This document shows positions 1-6,625 of a stretch of 47,700 bases of DNA, piece after piece. A program made the translations under genes and the position numbers. The notes below the pieces were generated by a model. The model was not told where the DNA came from. It made no database searches and was given only the letters and a program-made list of their open reading frames with translations. Positions within the stretch are counted from its first letter, which is position 1; every line of letters begins with the position of its first letter. The stretch comes from Candidatus Pacearchaeota archaeon (GTDB lineage Archaea > Nanobdellota > Nanobdellia > Pacearchaeales > GW2011-AR1), in the NCBI GenBank assembly GCA_016866975.1, contig VGKP01000005.1, positions 1-47,700 on the forward strand. Direction: 5' to 3'.

Positions 1-6
1 CATCAC

Positions 7-121
7 AAAAACGATGCGCCACCTCGGCTTAAAAGCCGAGGTTTGTTGCAGGCGCTCGTTTTTGGAGATGCTCGGGAACCACCACACCTTGAAAGGTGTG
101 GTTTTCATCGGTTCCCGACAT
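7..121. repeat. Double-hairpin element, copy A
   Basis: Two near-perfect hairpins lie between short motifs that recur in copy B at 44974-45079. Hairpin 1 pairs ACCTCGGCTT (21-30) with AAGCCGAGGT (33-42) over a 2-base loop. Hairpin 2 pairs ACCACACCTT (81-90) with AAGGTGTGGT (93-102), and TCGGGAACC (72-80) extends it by pairing with GGTTCCCGA (110-118) across a 7-base bulge. Shared with copy B are AAAAACGATG at the left, the arm ACCACACCTT, and CGGTTCC-N-GACAT at the right. No coding frame is evident. Hairpin-bearing ends of this type occur in IS200/IS605-related elements and in mobile structured RNAs, but no transposase is present, so identity is open. Confidence 0.6.
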
Positions 122-159
122 AATAAAGTCAACTCCTTTCACCTGATTTTCTCGCAAGA

Positions 160-175
160 ATGTTATATTGGACAT
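160..175. promoter_or_regulatory. Candidate PadR operator (ATGT-N8-ACAT)
   Basis: ATGT at 160-163 and ACAT at 172-175 are separated by exactly 8 bases, the consensus described for bacterial PadR-family operators. It lies 20 bases upstream of the padR TATA box and about 53 bases before the padR start, so it fits autoregulation of the padR-msrB pair. The site is seen; its function is inferred. Confidence 0.5.
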
Positions 176-194
176 ACGATATGAGAGTGGTAGT

Positions 195-208
195 TATATT
201 TAAATATA
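195..208 (+). promoter_or_regulatory. Promoter of padR-msrB (TATA box)
   Basis: TATATTTAAATATA is a perfect 14-base palindrome centred about 26 bases before the start codon at 228, the position expected for an archaeal TATA box on a leaderless transcript. The palindromic form may let it double as part of an operator. Confidence 0.6.
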
Positions 209-227
209 TCGGTTACCCAATAAATAC

Positions 228-527
228 ATGAAAGATAATGGTTATTGTTGTGATATGCGAGGGATGCTTTCATTCCTTATTTTATTTATGCTTTCTAAAA
301 AATCAATGCATGGAAAGGAGCTCGCAGATGAACTTGAAAAAAGAAAAGGCGATCGTCCTAGCCCGGGCACAATTTATCCTGCCCTCAAAACACTGAAAGA
401 AGAAGGCCTTATTCTAGAAGAGAAAACAGGAAAAATTATTACTTATCAACTTACCTCTCAAGGTAAAAAGGTTCTCTCCATTGCAAAAGAAAGATTTTGT
501 AAGGCTTTTATGGATGTGATAGAATGA
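228..527 (+). CDS. PadR-family transcriptional regulator
   Basis: A 99-residue winged-helix protein of the PadR family. The pattern MRGMLSFLILFMLSKK, MHGKELADEL and SPGTIYPALKTLKEEGLI is typical of the PadR DNA-binding domain, and the length suits a PadR with almost no C-terminal dimerisation extension. It overlaps msrB by 4 bases (ATGA), so the two are co-transcribed and probably translationally coupled. A TATA box at 195-208 supports this start. Adjacent cysteines at residues 7-8 and another near residue 90 precede an oxidative-repair gene, so redox sensing is possible; that is inference. An ATGT-N8-ACAT site upstream is the likely operator. Confidence 0.9.
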   Translation: MKDNGYCCDMRGMLSFLILFMLSKKSMHGKELADELEKRKGDRPSPGTIYPALKTLKEEGLILEEKTGKIITYQLTSQGKKVLSIAKERFCKAFMDVIE

Positions 528-916
528 AAGGAAAAGAAAGAATAAGTGAAGAAAAATTAAAGAAAAAACTCTCACAGGAACAATTTCAAATTCTTCGCCA
601 AAAAGGTACAGAACTCCCTTTCACAGGTAAATATTGGAATACAAAAGAGAAAGGCATTTACAATTGTGCTGCTTGTGGCGCTGAACTTTTCTCATCAGAT
701 AAAAAATTTGATTCTGGTACTGGATGGCCTAGCTTTACCGAAGTGAAAAATTCAAGTTCAGTCAAGCTACATCAAGATGAATCCATGGGTATGCAAAGAA
801 TTGAGGTCACATGCGCCAATTGTGGCAGTCATCTCGGCCATGTTTTTGATGATGGACCAGGGCCGACAAAGAAAAGATATTGCATAAATTCCGCTTGTCT
901 TAACTTAAAAAAATAG
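524..916 (+). CDS. msrB: Peptide methionine (R)-S-oxide reductase MsrB
   Basis: MsrB reduces methionine-R-sulfoxide in proteins, using a catalytic cysteine that is regenerated by thioredoxin-like partners in the cytoplasm. The 130-residue protein shows the full SelR fold: GKYWNTKEKGIYNC, the GTGWPSF loop (about 65-71), two zinc-binding CxxC pairs (C48/C51 and C97/C100), the GSHLGHVF histidines (H103, H106) and the catalytic C120 in RYCINSACL. Length is normal for a single-domain MsrB; no MsrA domain is fused and no msrA is seen in the window. It starts inside the padR stop (ATGA overlap) and has no promoter of its own, so PadR probably controls it. Confidence 0.96.
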   Translation: MKGKERISEEKLKKKLSQEQFQILRQKGTELPFTGKYWNTKEKGIYNCAACGAELFSSDKKFDSGTGWPSFTEVKNSSSVKLHQDESMGMQRIEVTCANCGSHLGHVFDDGPGPTKKRYCINSACLNLKK

Positions 917-1008
917 CGAGAATTAATTCTAATCTATTCCTTGACATCATTACAGCGCAGTAGCTCTCAACACAGCAGCTTTAAATAATAGCATTGTCTA
1001 GCATTGAG

Positions 1009-1374
1009 ATGGGCCTGTTTCGCAAAGAAAGTGGGGATATTATTGATTTTACAATGCTTCAAAAAAGAGGCTTACTAAAAAAAGAAGAAGTCCCTAGTTC
1101 TAATGTGCATATAGATAATAGAACAGGATTTATCGACCTTACTCCTCCAATTCCATCATCTCAATCTCCTGTAACTACAAATGATAATCAACCTCAAGAC
1201 TTATTCGGGTTCTTGGAATCTAAATCTGGAGATACATCAAGTTCATCTTTGCCAGAGCCACCTCAAAGCAAGGAGTTCGAGCACCTTAAAGTGAAGATAG
1301 ATGACCTTGAATACAAGATAGATCGCCTTTTGGAGAAGATTGCCTTTTTGGAGAGCAAAGTATCAAGTAGTTGA
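1009..1374 (+). CDS. Small hypothetical protein with C-terminal coiled coil
   Basis: A 121-residue protein I do not recognise. The N-terminus (MGLFRKESGDIIDF) is followed by a Ser/Pro/Gln-rich disordered middle. The last 40 residues (KVKIDDLEYKIDRLLEKIAFLESKV) form a clear heptad coiled coil, suggesting oligomerisation. The frame is open upstream to a TTG at 994, but a TATA-like TTTAAATA at 981-988 places transcription start at the ATG at 1009, so I chose that as a leaderless start. The gene stands alone between msrB and a convergent methyltransferase. Small proteins of this layout are common in DPANN genomes; no function can be assigned. Confidence 0.65.
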   Translation: MGLFRKESGDIIDFTMLQKRGLLKKEEVPSSNVHIDNRTGFIDLTPPIPSSQSPVTTNDNQPQDLFGFLESKSGDTSSSSLPEPPQSKEFEHLKVKIDDLEYKIDRLLEKIAFLESKVSSS

Positions 1375-1506
1375 TGACAAAGGAAAATGCCATTCCACAT
1401 GTTGAATGACATATTACATTTACATTAAACGCAGTTTTTCAAATCCCGAATACAATCTATATAGGATGTAGGATGTATGATCTTTAGCACACTCAAAAAT
1501 AACTAA

Positions 1507-2451
1507 CTATTTCTTGCACAAAACTAAGACCCATGTCTTTTCTCTATTAAAGAAGTATTTTACATTCTTGAAATATATCTTCATTGCTTTCTTAAGTTCT
1601 GCTTCTTTATATCTATGAGAGACTGCGATAAGGATTTGATCTCCTTTGCTGAAGAATATTGTCCTTCCTCCAAATTTAAGGTTAACGTCTTTCAAGAGAG
1701 TATAATACATCTCAACTCTTGAATTTTTGTACTTGACTCCGAATTCTATTTCCTCTCTCTTAAATCCTATTTGTGTCAAAACTTTACTCAAGAACTGGTC
1801 CATAAGACCTTGTTTATAAGAGGCAATTATATCTTCAGGCTTTGCATTTGTCAATGCTACCCCTATAAGAAGATAGTCCTCACTACCTTCCATTGCCTCC
1901 ATTATTTCATACATTACTTCATGCATTTCGAAGTTGCCTAATGTACCTCCAAGGAACAACAAGAAGTTCTGCCTGTATTCTTGATTCCTAAGAATTGATG
2001 CAACATTCTCTAGATTATCAAAGTCAGAAATATTCCACTGGAACTGTACTACTTCTCCCTTATTCAACTTAGTTATTTTTTCTATAGCCTTGGAAACCAT
2101 ATAGCTACTTATGTCAATCGGACAATACCTTATTTTTACCCTCTTGTGAAGTTCTTCGATTATAGGTACGGCTTTCTTTCCATCCCCACATCCAATATCG
2201 ATTATATTTACTGCATTGGCATTAAGTACCTGGTCAGCTATAGCGGGCATATATTTGTTAAGCATTTCAATCTCAGTCTCGAACATATATTTACTATAAT
2301 CCTTGTGATGCTCAAGTTCTAGATAGCCTTGTGCTTGTTCTGGAGAGAGGTACCATAATTTAGAATCAGCAATGTTCCATACTCGAGTCTTACCTTCAAG
2401 AGAATATCCTCTTTTAATTAATTCCTTGAATATTAAATCGTTGACTTGCAT
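1507..2451 (-). CDS. EgtD-like SAM-dependent methyltransferase
   Basis: A 314-residue class I methyltransferase. The SAM-binding motif IIDIGCGDGKKAVPI (residues 83-97) and FLFLGGTLGNF (about 164-174) are the signature of the EgtD / Methyltransf_33 family, whose best-known member trimethylates histidine in ergothioneine synthesis. The N-terminal part (EGKTRVWNIADSKLWYLSPE) differs from bacterial EgtD, so the substrate cannot be assumed. No egtB or other ergothioneine gene is nearby. A TATA-like AATAAAAAGG lies about 26 bases upstream of the ATG. Family confidence is good; substrate is unknown. Confidence 0.75.
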   Translation of the reverse strand: MQVNDLIFKELIKRGYSLEGKTRVWNIADSKLWYLSPEQAQGYLELEHHKDYSKYMFETEIEMLNKYMPAIADQVLNANAVNIIDIGCGDGKKAVPIIEELHKRVKIRYCPIDISSYMVSKAIEKITKLNKGEVVQFQWNISDFDNLENVASILRNQEYRQNFLLFLGGTLGNFEMHEVMYEIMEAMEGSEDYLLIGVALTNAKPEDIIASYKQGLMDQFLSKVLTQIGFKREEIEFGVKYKNSRVEMYYTLLKDVNLKFGGRTIFFSKGDQILIAVSHRYKEAELKKAMKIYFKNVKYFFNREKTWVLVLCKK

Positions 2452-2548
2452 AAAAATGCAAGGATTAAGCCTTTTTATTCCTTACTATACTGACTTTTCA
2501 CTACACAGTTGCATAACAACTGAGAAAATCTCTAGATTTTCGAGGTGC

Positions 2549-2602
2549 TCAAGGACGTTTCCCGTCCTTGACAACAGGAAGATTTAAAAGTGATTTTCCT
2601 GT
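2549..2602. promoter_or_regulatory. tRNA-Glu promoter flanked by two inverted repeats
   Basis: TCAAGGACG (2549-2557) pairs perfectly with CGTCCTTGA (2563-2571). A second inverted repeat, ACAGGAA (2574-2580) with TTCCTGT (2596-2602), brackets the TATA box GATTTAAAAG at 2581-2590. The first arm, TCAAGGACG, also occurs in the tRNA-Glu gene itself at 2632-2640. The TATA position about 28 bases before the tRNA 5' end marks the promoter; the role of the repeats is unknown. Confidence 0.5.
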
Positions 2603-2613
2603 CCTTCAGTTAT

Positions 2614-2686
2614 GCCCTTGTAGTCTAGCAGTCAAGGACGAGGCCCTTTCGCGGCCTAAACCCGGGTGCGAATCCCGGCAGGGGCA
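2614..2686 (+). tRNA. tRNA-Glu (UUC)
   Basis: The 73-base sequence folds as a cloverleaf: acceptor GCCCTTG / CAGGGGC (one G-U), anticodon stem AGGCC / GGCCT with loop CTTTCGC giving anticodon UUC, and T stem CCGGG / CCCGG. Discriminator is A and CCA is not encoded. The T loop reads TGCGAAT rather than the usual TTCGAAT. No intron is seen. A TATA box lies about 28 bases upstream. Confidence 0.93.
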
Positions 2687-2820
2687 GTTTACCTTCTCGG
2701 CATTTCAGTGGTGAAATGGCTTTTGTAAGCGTGATTACTCACCATTCTGCGATCTCTTTTATTTAAAAGAATTGTCTTTATGAAATTGGATAAACTAGAT
2801 GTAAGAATTTTAGAATTTTA

Positions 2821-3612
2821 TTAAATAGTATATTCTGGAGCAGTAACTCTTTTGACTTCTTGTAAAAGATCCAGATAATTGCCTTTTTCAGCAATCTTTG
2901 AATCAATAGAAAATATTTCTTCTAATCGATCTTGGCAGAAAAATGTACTAATGTAACGAGCTCTCTGAATATTTTTCGGGCTTGGAGGAGAAAGTCTTGT
3001 TAAATACTCGATTTTCCATGTATTTTCTGGATCGAGTTTACCTCTATGGGCTTCAGAAAGCCTATCTATTCCTTCAATATATAATCTGACTACCTCGTTG
3101 GAAATGCCAAAAAGACCACTAAAAATATCTGCCCAATGACATTTACAGTCAGGAATTTTCATTAGAGTATAAATCTGGCAAACTTCTTCTGCTAACTCCT
3201 GAGGGATTTTTCCTGCAATCAAGCCTTCTTCCATCTCTCTTGCAAAATTTGCCATGCTTGCGCATCCATTTCCTATATCATTAAGGTACAGCACATCCGC
3301 TAATCCTGGGCCAAGACGAAAAGCTAGAGCTTTTTCGAACTCCTCTCTCTTCAGTCCCTTGATCAAGTTCCTGGCATGAATTGCGTCCCTTACTTGGGGA
3401 ATATACGCACTATTTGATTTTTTATATTCAGCATAGAAACGTTCCCTATTAGAACATGTTCTAAACTGAGTGTCGGTGCTAGATATAAGTTGCTTATAGT
3501 TTCTTACTAGTTCCTGAGCTTTCTGTTCCAGTGTTTCTACTCTCTTTACACTATTCTTGGCTTCTTTTACTTGTTTTCTTATGTTCTCTAGTTTTGTTTC
3601 GATAGTTTCCAT
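2821..3612 (-). CDS. Hypothetical protein with N-terminal coiled coil
   Basis: A 263-residue soluble protein not recognised from motifs. Residues 1-45 (METIETKLENIRKQVKEAK onward) are a charged coiled coil. The rest is predicted helical and includes a cysteine/histidine cluster near the middle (PDCKCHW) and one CSNRERF segment, which might bind metal but lack a standard spacing. No membrane segment or signal peptide is present. It is transcribed divergently from the TrmB-type regulator at 3705. Its TATA-like box (ATTTAAAT, about 3635-3642) sits 26 bases before the start, and the 92-base shared gap holds several palindromes, so the regulator may control it. Confidence 0.65.
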   Translation of the reverse strand: METIETKLENIRKQVKEAKNSVKRVETLEQKAQELVRNYKQLISSTDTQFRTCSNRERFYAEYKKSNSAYIPQVRDAIHARNLIKGLKREEFEKALAFRLGPGLADVLYLNDIGNGCASMANFAREMEEGLIAGKIPQELAEEVCQIYTLMKIPDCKCHWADIFSGLFGISNEVVRLYIEGIDRLSEAHRGKLDPENTWKIEYLTRLSPPSPKNIQRARYISTFFCQDRLEEIFSIDSKIAEKGNYLDLLQEVKRVTAPEYTI

Positions 3613-3633
3613 ATTTTTACCAAAATTTAGACT

Positions 3634-3703
3634 ATTTAAATAAAGGTGTCCTTCTACAGGACTACTTTAGAAAGTATTAAATACTGAGGGGGAATAATTA
3701 TTC
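3634..3703. promoter_or_regulatory. Divergent promoter with three palindromes
   Basis: The gap between the two divergent starts holds an ATTTAAAT box for the minus gene and a TATTAAATACT box for the plus gene. Three symmetric sites are present: GTCCT-TCTAC-AGGAC at 3648-3662, AGTATT-A-AATACT over the plus TATA box, and the perfect 12-mer GAATAATTATTC at 3692-3703 immediately before the regulator's ATG. The layout fits an autoregulating TrmB-type protein controlling both directions. Confidence 0.5.
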
Positions 3704-3704
3704 T

Positions 3705-4463
3705 ATGGAAATTACTAATCTCACTAAAGTAGGGTTGACTGAGGGAGAAATCAAAGTCTATTCTGCTCTTTTAGACTTGGGAGAATGCACTAAAACTGCT
3801 TTAGCCAAAAAGTCTGGTGTTGCCCCTTCAAATATCTATGATATTACGAATAGGCTCCTGGAAAAAGGAATTATCTCACGAGTTGAAAAAAACGGTATTG
3901 CTCATTTTAGTGCTGCAAACCCTCAACATCTTCTAGAATTTCTTGGACAGAAAGAAAAAGAAATTGAAAAAGAGCGTGAAATTGTTACATCTCTTTTACC
4001 AACTCTTCTTTCAAAGTTTAACAAAAATGATGGCAAGACACATGTAGAAGTATTTTTAGGTTGGAATGGCCTTAAAACTGTCTTTGAAGAGCTTATAGCA
4101 GATTGCAAATCAGGTGATGAAAACTATGTCTTTGGAGCAAGTAAAGGCAAAAACGATAAACAAGCAGATTTCTTCTTTTCTAAATATTCTAAGATCAGAG
4201 CTGAGAAAGGCATTAAGATTCACATTATTATGAACGAAGAACTCCGTTCACGGAAAGAACGTATCGGATTCATGCTCAAATCTAAAAAATATCATATACG
4301 TTTTTTGCAACATACAACTCCTGCGGAAATAATGGTCTACAAAGATAAAGCATGTATAATTATCCTTATAGAAGACCCTCTTATTATCAGAGTAACAAGT
4401 CAAGAGGTTGCTCGTTCTTTCTTAGAATACTTTAGAATTTTATGGATGGCTGCCAAGAGTTAA
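3705..4463 (+). CDS. TrmB-family transcriptional regulator
   Basis: A 252-residue regulator. The N-terminal winged helix (GLTEGEIKVYSALLDLGECTK, SGVAPSNIYDITNRLLEKG) matches the TrmB family. Then come a helical linker (about 85-110) and an effector domain (VEVFLGWNGLKTVFEEL onward) of the PLD-like TrmB type, which usually senses small molecules such as sugars. The sugar-binding C-terminal extension of full-length TrmB is missing, so the ligand is unknown. A second TrmB-type protein of the same architecture is at 36110. The start is supported by a TATA-like box 27 bases upstream and a palindrome just before the ATG. Confidence 0.88.
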   Translation: MEITNLTKVGLTEGEIKVYSALLDLGECTKTALAKKSGVAPSNIYDITNRLLEKGIISRVEKNGIAHFSAANPQHLLEFLGQKEKEIEKEREIVTSLLPTLLSKFNKNDGKTHVEVFLGWNGLKTVFEELIADCKSGDENYVFGASKGKNDKQADFFFSKYSKIRAEKGIKIHIIMNEELRSRKERIGFMLKSKKYHIRFLQHTTPAEIMVYKDKACIIILIEDPLIIRVTSQEVARSFLEYFRILWMAAKS

Positions 4464-4539
4464 GTTTAATTAAGAATAAGCTTTTTGTTTCATCATCAAT
4501 TATGCCAAAATGGTGTCGGCTTTGCAGGAGCATACAGAA

Positions 4540-5145
4540 TTAAGTGATAGTTTTCTTAAGTTCTTCGAAAGTTATCGTGTCAGCCCAGTTAATGATAGGT
4601 GAATCTTTTAACAAAGACTCTTTTTCTTTCTGATCTCCTGAATACGGATCTGTTGCTTCAGCAAGAATTCTTACATCGTAACCTCTAAAGTTTAGTTCTT
4701 GGGCTGTGCAAAGCACACAACAATCAAGAGTTAGACCGATCAATACAATCTTAGTTTTTTCAGGTTTGCCTACTACTGAGTTAAGCCATTTCTCAAATCT
4801 CTTGGGATCTTGATAAGGCAATCCTGGTTTCTTAGATGAAACTCCGCCATTCTTTCTTACCCAAATGGGTGAGTTCATACATTTTATCCATATTTTTTTA
4901 TCTTTGATATCTTTGGGAATTTCAGATTCATAGCCCCATTCTCCAGGATGGCAGCAATTTCCACGGTCTCCAGGTCTTGGTTGTCGATAGTCAGAAATAA
5001 TTTCCGCTATTTTAATCCCTTTAGAATTTAAGAATGGTGCAAGAGTATTTTTTATAAAAGAAACACTTGGGCGAGGTTTGTAACAAACTCCTCCCTCTGC
5101 ACTAAAGTCTTTTTGAAAGTCAATGGAAACTATCTTTATCATCAT
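4540..5145 (-). CDS. Isochorismatase/nicotinamidase-like cysteine hydrolase
   Basis: A 201-residue cysteine hydrolase. The catalytic triad expected for the family can be placed: Asp9 in SIDFQKDF, a lysine near residue 88 in IWIKCMNSP, and the nucleophile Cys143 in GLTLDCCVLCTAQEL, followed by the family's NFRGYDVRILAEAT segment. Relatives hydrolyse nicotinamide, isochorismate or carbamoyl groups. The active-site surroundings (DYRQPRPGD and GNCCHPGEWG) are richer in cysteine than usual, and the exact substrate is unknown. Two ATGs lie side by side at the start; either is possible. It is divergent from the VOC protein at 5215. Confidence 0.85.
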   Translation of the reverse strand: MMIKIVSIDFQKDFSAEGGVCYKPRPSVSFIKNTLAPFLNSKGIKIAEIISDYRQPRPGDRGNCCHPGEWGYESEIPKDIKDKKIWIKCMNSPIWVRKNGGVSSKKPGLPYQDPKRFEKWLNSVVGKPEKTKIVLIGLTLDCCVLCTAQELNFRGYDVRILAEATDPYSGDQKEKESLLKDSPIINWADTITFEELKKTIT

Positions 5146-5214
5146 TCTATAAACTCAACCTATTTTTTAATGTTTTGTAGATACCTTTTTAAACTGGAAA
5201 GAGTAAGTCTAAAC

Positions 5215-5583
5215 ATGAGTGTAAAATTAGGTGCTAACTTGATTGGTGTAAAAGATGTAGCTAAAGCAAAAGTATGGTATGAGAAGATATTCGGCATGAA
5301 GGTAGTTGAGTTTAGACCTCCTGAATTTCTCGAGATGAAGTTAGGAAAGAATACTTTTTATATAGAAACTGCTAATCCAAAACGTGCCAAGGGTTTTGAA
5401 GAAGAGTTTAACATTGGAGGTAGATCATCAGCAATCTTTGAAGTTGACGATATTCACGAATTTATAAAAAAATGTGAAAAGCAAAGTGTCAAGATAATAA
5501 TTAGACCAGTTAAACAGTTTTGGGGTAGCTGGAATGCAGTAATTGCTGATCCAGATGGAAACGAGTTCATAATAGATCAATAG
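5215..5583 (+). CDS. VOC-family (glyoxalase/bleomycin-resistance fold) protein
   Basis: A 122-residue single VOC domain. GANLIGVKDVAKAKVWYEKIFGM is the typical first beta-alpha unit, and VIADPDGNEFIIDQ is the conserved C-terminal strand with the metal-ligand glutamate. Such proteins act as dimers in isomerisation, ring cleavage or drug binding; this one cannot be assigned a substrate. The frame is open back to 5113, but that start would overlap the divergent hydrolase. A TATA box (CCTTTTTAAAC, about 5184-5194) lies 27 bases before the ATG at 5215, so I take the shorter leaderless form. Confidence 0.82.
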   Translation: MSVKLGANLIGVKDVAKAKVWYEKIFGMKVVEFRPPEFLEMKLGKNTFYIETANPKRAKGFEEEFNIGGRSSAIFEVDDIHEFIKKCEKQSVKIIIRPVKQFWGSWNAVIADPDGNEFIIDQ

Positions 5584-5775
5584 AGGGTATAATATGTCTA
5601 GAAAAACCGACTGACATTGCTTTTAATGCCAATTGATGTAAACAAACAGCTGAATTTAAAAAAACAAGTGCCACTGACGGCACTAAGAATTCACGCAAGG
5701 TCTAGAAATTCTTTCAGCAGGTAGGAGCATATCCACTTTCTGTCTAAACAAAAAGCCAACTCTAGTGTTTCGAAA

Positions 5776-6564
5776 TTAGCCCTGCACTAGCTGTATTATC
5801 TTTTCTATATTGGCTTTAGCTGCTTTTCTGCCTAATTCAATTATCTCTGGAGCACGAGAGAAATCAAATGAATCATAGCCATCAGTTTCAAGCTGAAGAA
5901 ATATTGTTTGAGTGTTAGTTTTTGACTTGAGCATAATCAATTCATTAGTCATTATTCCTACTGCTTCAGATATAAGGTCAAACACATCCCCTTCATTTTT
6001 ATGCTTAAAGTGTGTAGGAATCGCATTTACGGCTATCACTTTGTGTGCCATCAATTCGCCATATCTCTGTGGCAATGGATCAACTATTCCTCCATCAACA
6101 AGAATTTGCTTTCCGCATTTCACGGGAGGAAATATTCCAGGGATAGAAATGCTTCCAAGAAGAGCCTTTAGAAGTGATCCTTTATTGATAAAAACTTCCT
6201 TTCCAGTAATAATATCTATCGCCACAGCAGTGAATGATAAATCAAGTTTCTCAATCCTCTTGTTGCGAGAGTACTTTTTCAAAAATGCCTCAAGTTCAGC
6301 AGTAGTTGTCTTTCCCCCTTTTATTTTCCTTGACAAGAACAATGTCACAAGTGTGCTGCCCGAGATTCTAAGTATGTCTTGCTTGAAACTCTTTAAGGTC
6401 CCAGAAGCATAGAATCCCCCGATTATTGCACCCATGCTTGTCCCAATTATAGTGTCGATTGGGACATGATGCTCCTCGAGAATCTCAAGCACTCCTATGT
6501 GAGCCAAACCTCTGGCACTTCCTCCACTAAGAACAAGGGCAAGATTCCTCTTTTTTTCAAACAT
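5776..6564 (-). CDS. Patatin-like phospholipase (RssA-type)
   Basis: A 262-residue patatin-family lipid acyl hydrolase. Visible hallmarks are the oxyanion loop GGSARG (14-19), the nucleophile elbow GTSMG (Ser43) and the catalytic aspartate in VDGGIVDPLP (about Asp157), the Ser-Asp dyad of the family. No signal peptide or membrane segment is seen, so it should be cytosolic or peripheral. Length matches bacterial and archaeal RssA-like proteins. It is divergent from the P-type ATPase at 6626; CTTTATTAATC about 26 bases upstream is its TATA box. The lipid substrate is not predictable. Confidence 0.9.
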   Translation of the reverse strand: MFEKKRNLALVLSGGSARGLAHIGVLEILEEHHVPIDTIIGTSMGAIIGGFYASGTLKSFKQDILRISGSTLVTLFLSRKIKGGKTTTAELEAFLKKYSRNKRIEKLDLSFTAVAIDIITGKEVFINKGSLLKALLGSISIPGIFPPVKCGKQILVDGGIVDPLPQRYGELMAHKVIAVNAIPTHFKHKNEGDVFDLISEAVGIMTNELIMLKSKTNTQTIFLQLETDGYDSFDFSRAPEIIELGRKAAKANIEKIIQLVQG

Positions 6565-6625
6565 TGATAAAAACAGATATGTAAGATTAATAAAGTTATA
6601 CTTTCTTTAATACAATGACACGAAT

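Noticed and set aside
7..121. IS200/IS605 insertion sequence
   Set aside because: Hairpin ends are compatible, but there is no TnpA or TnpB gene near either copy, so only an unassigned hairpin element is reported.
2372..2587. 71-codon plus-strand frame at the methyltransferase 5' end
   Set aside because: It is antisense to the methyltransferase start and enters the tRNA promoter hairpin; no protein-like features.
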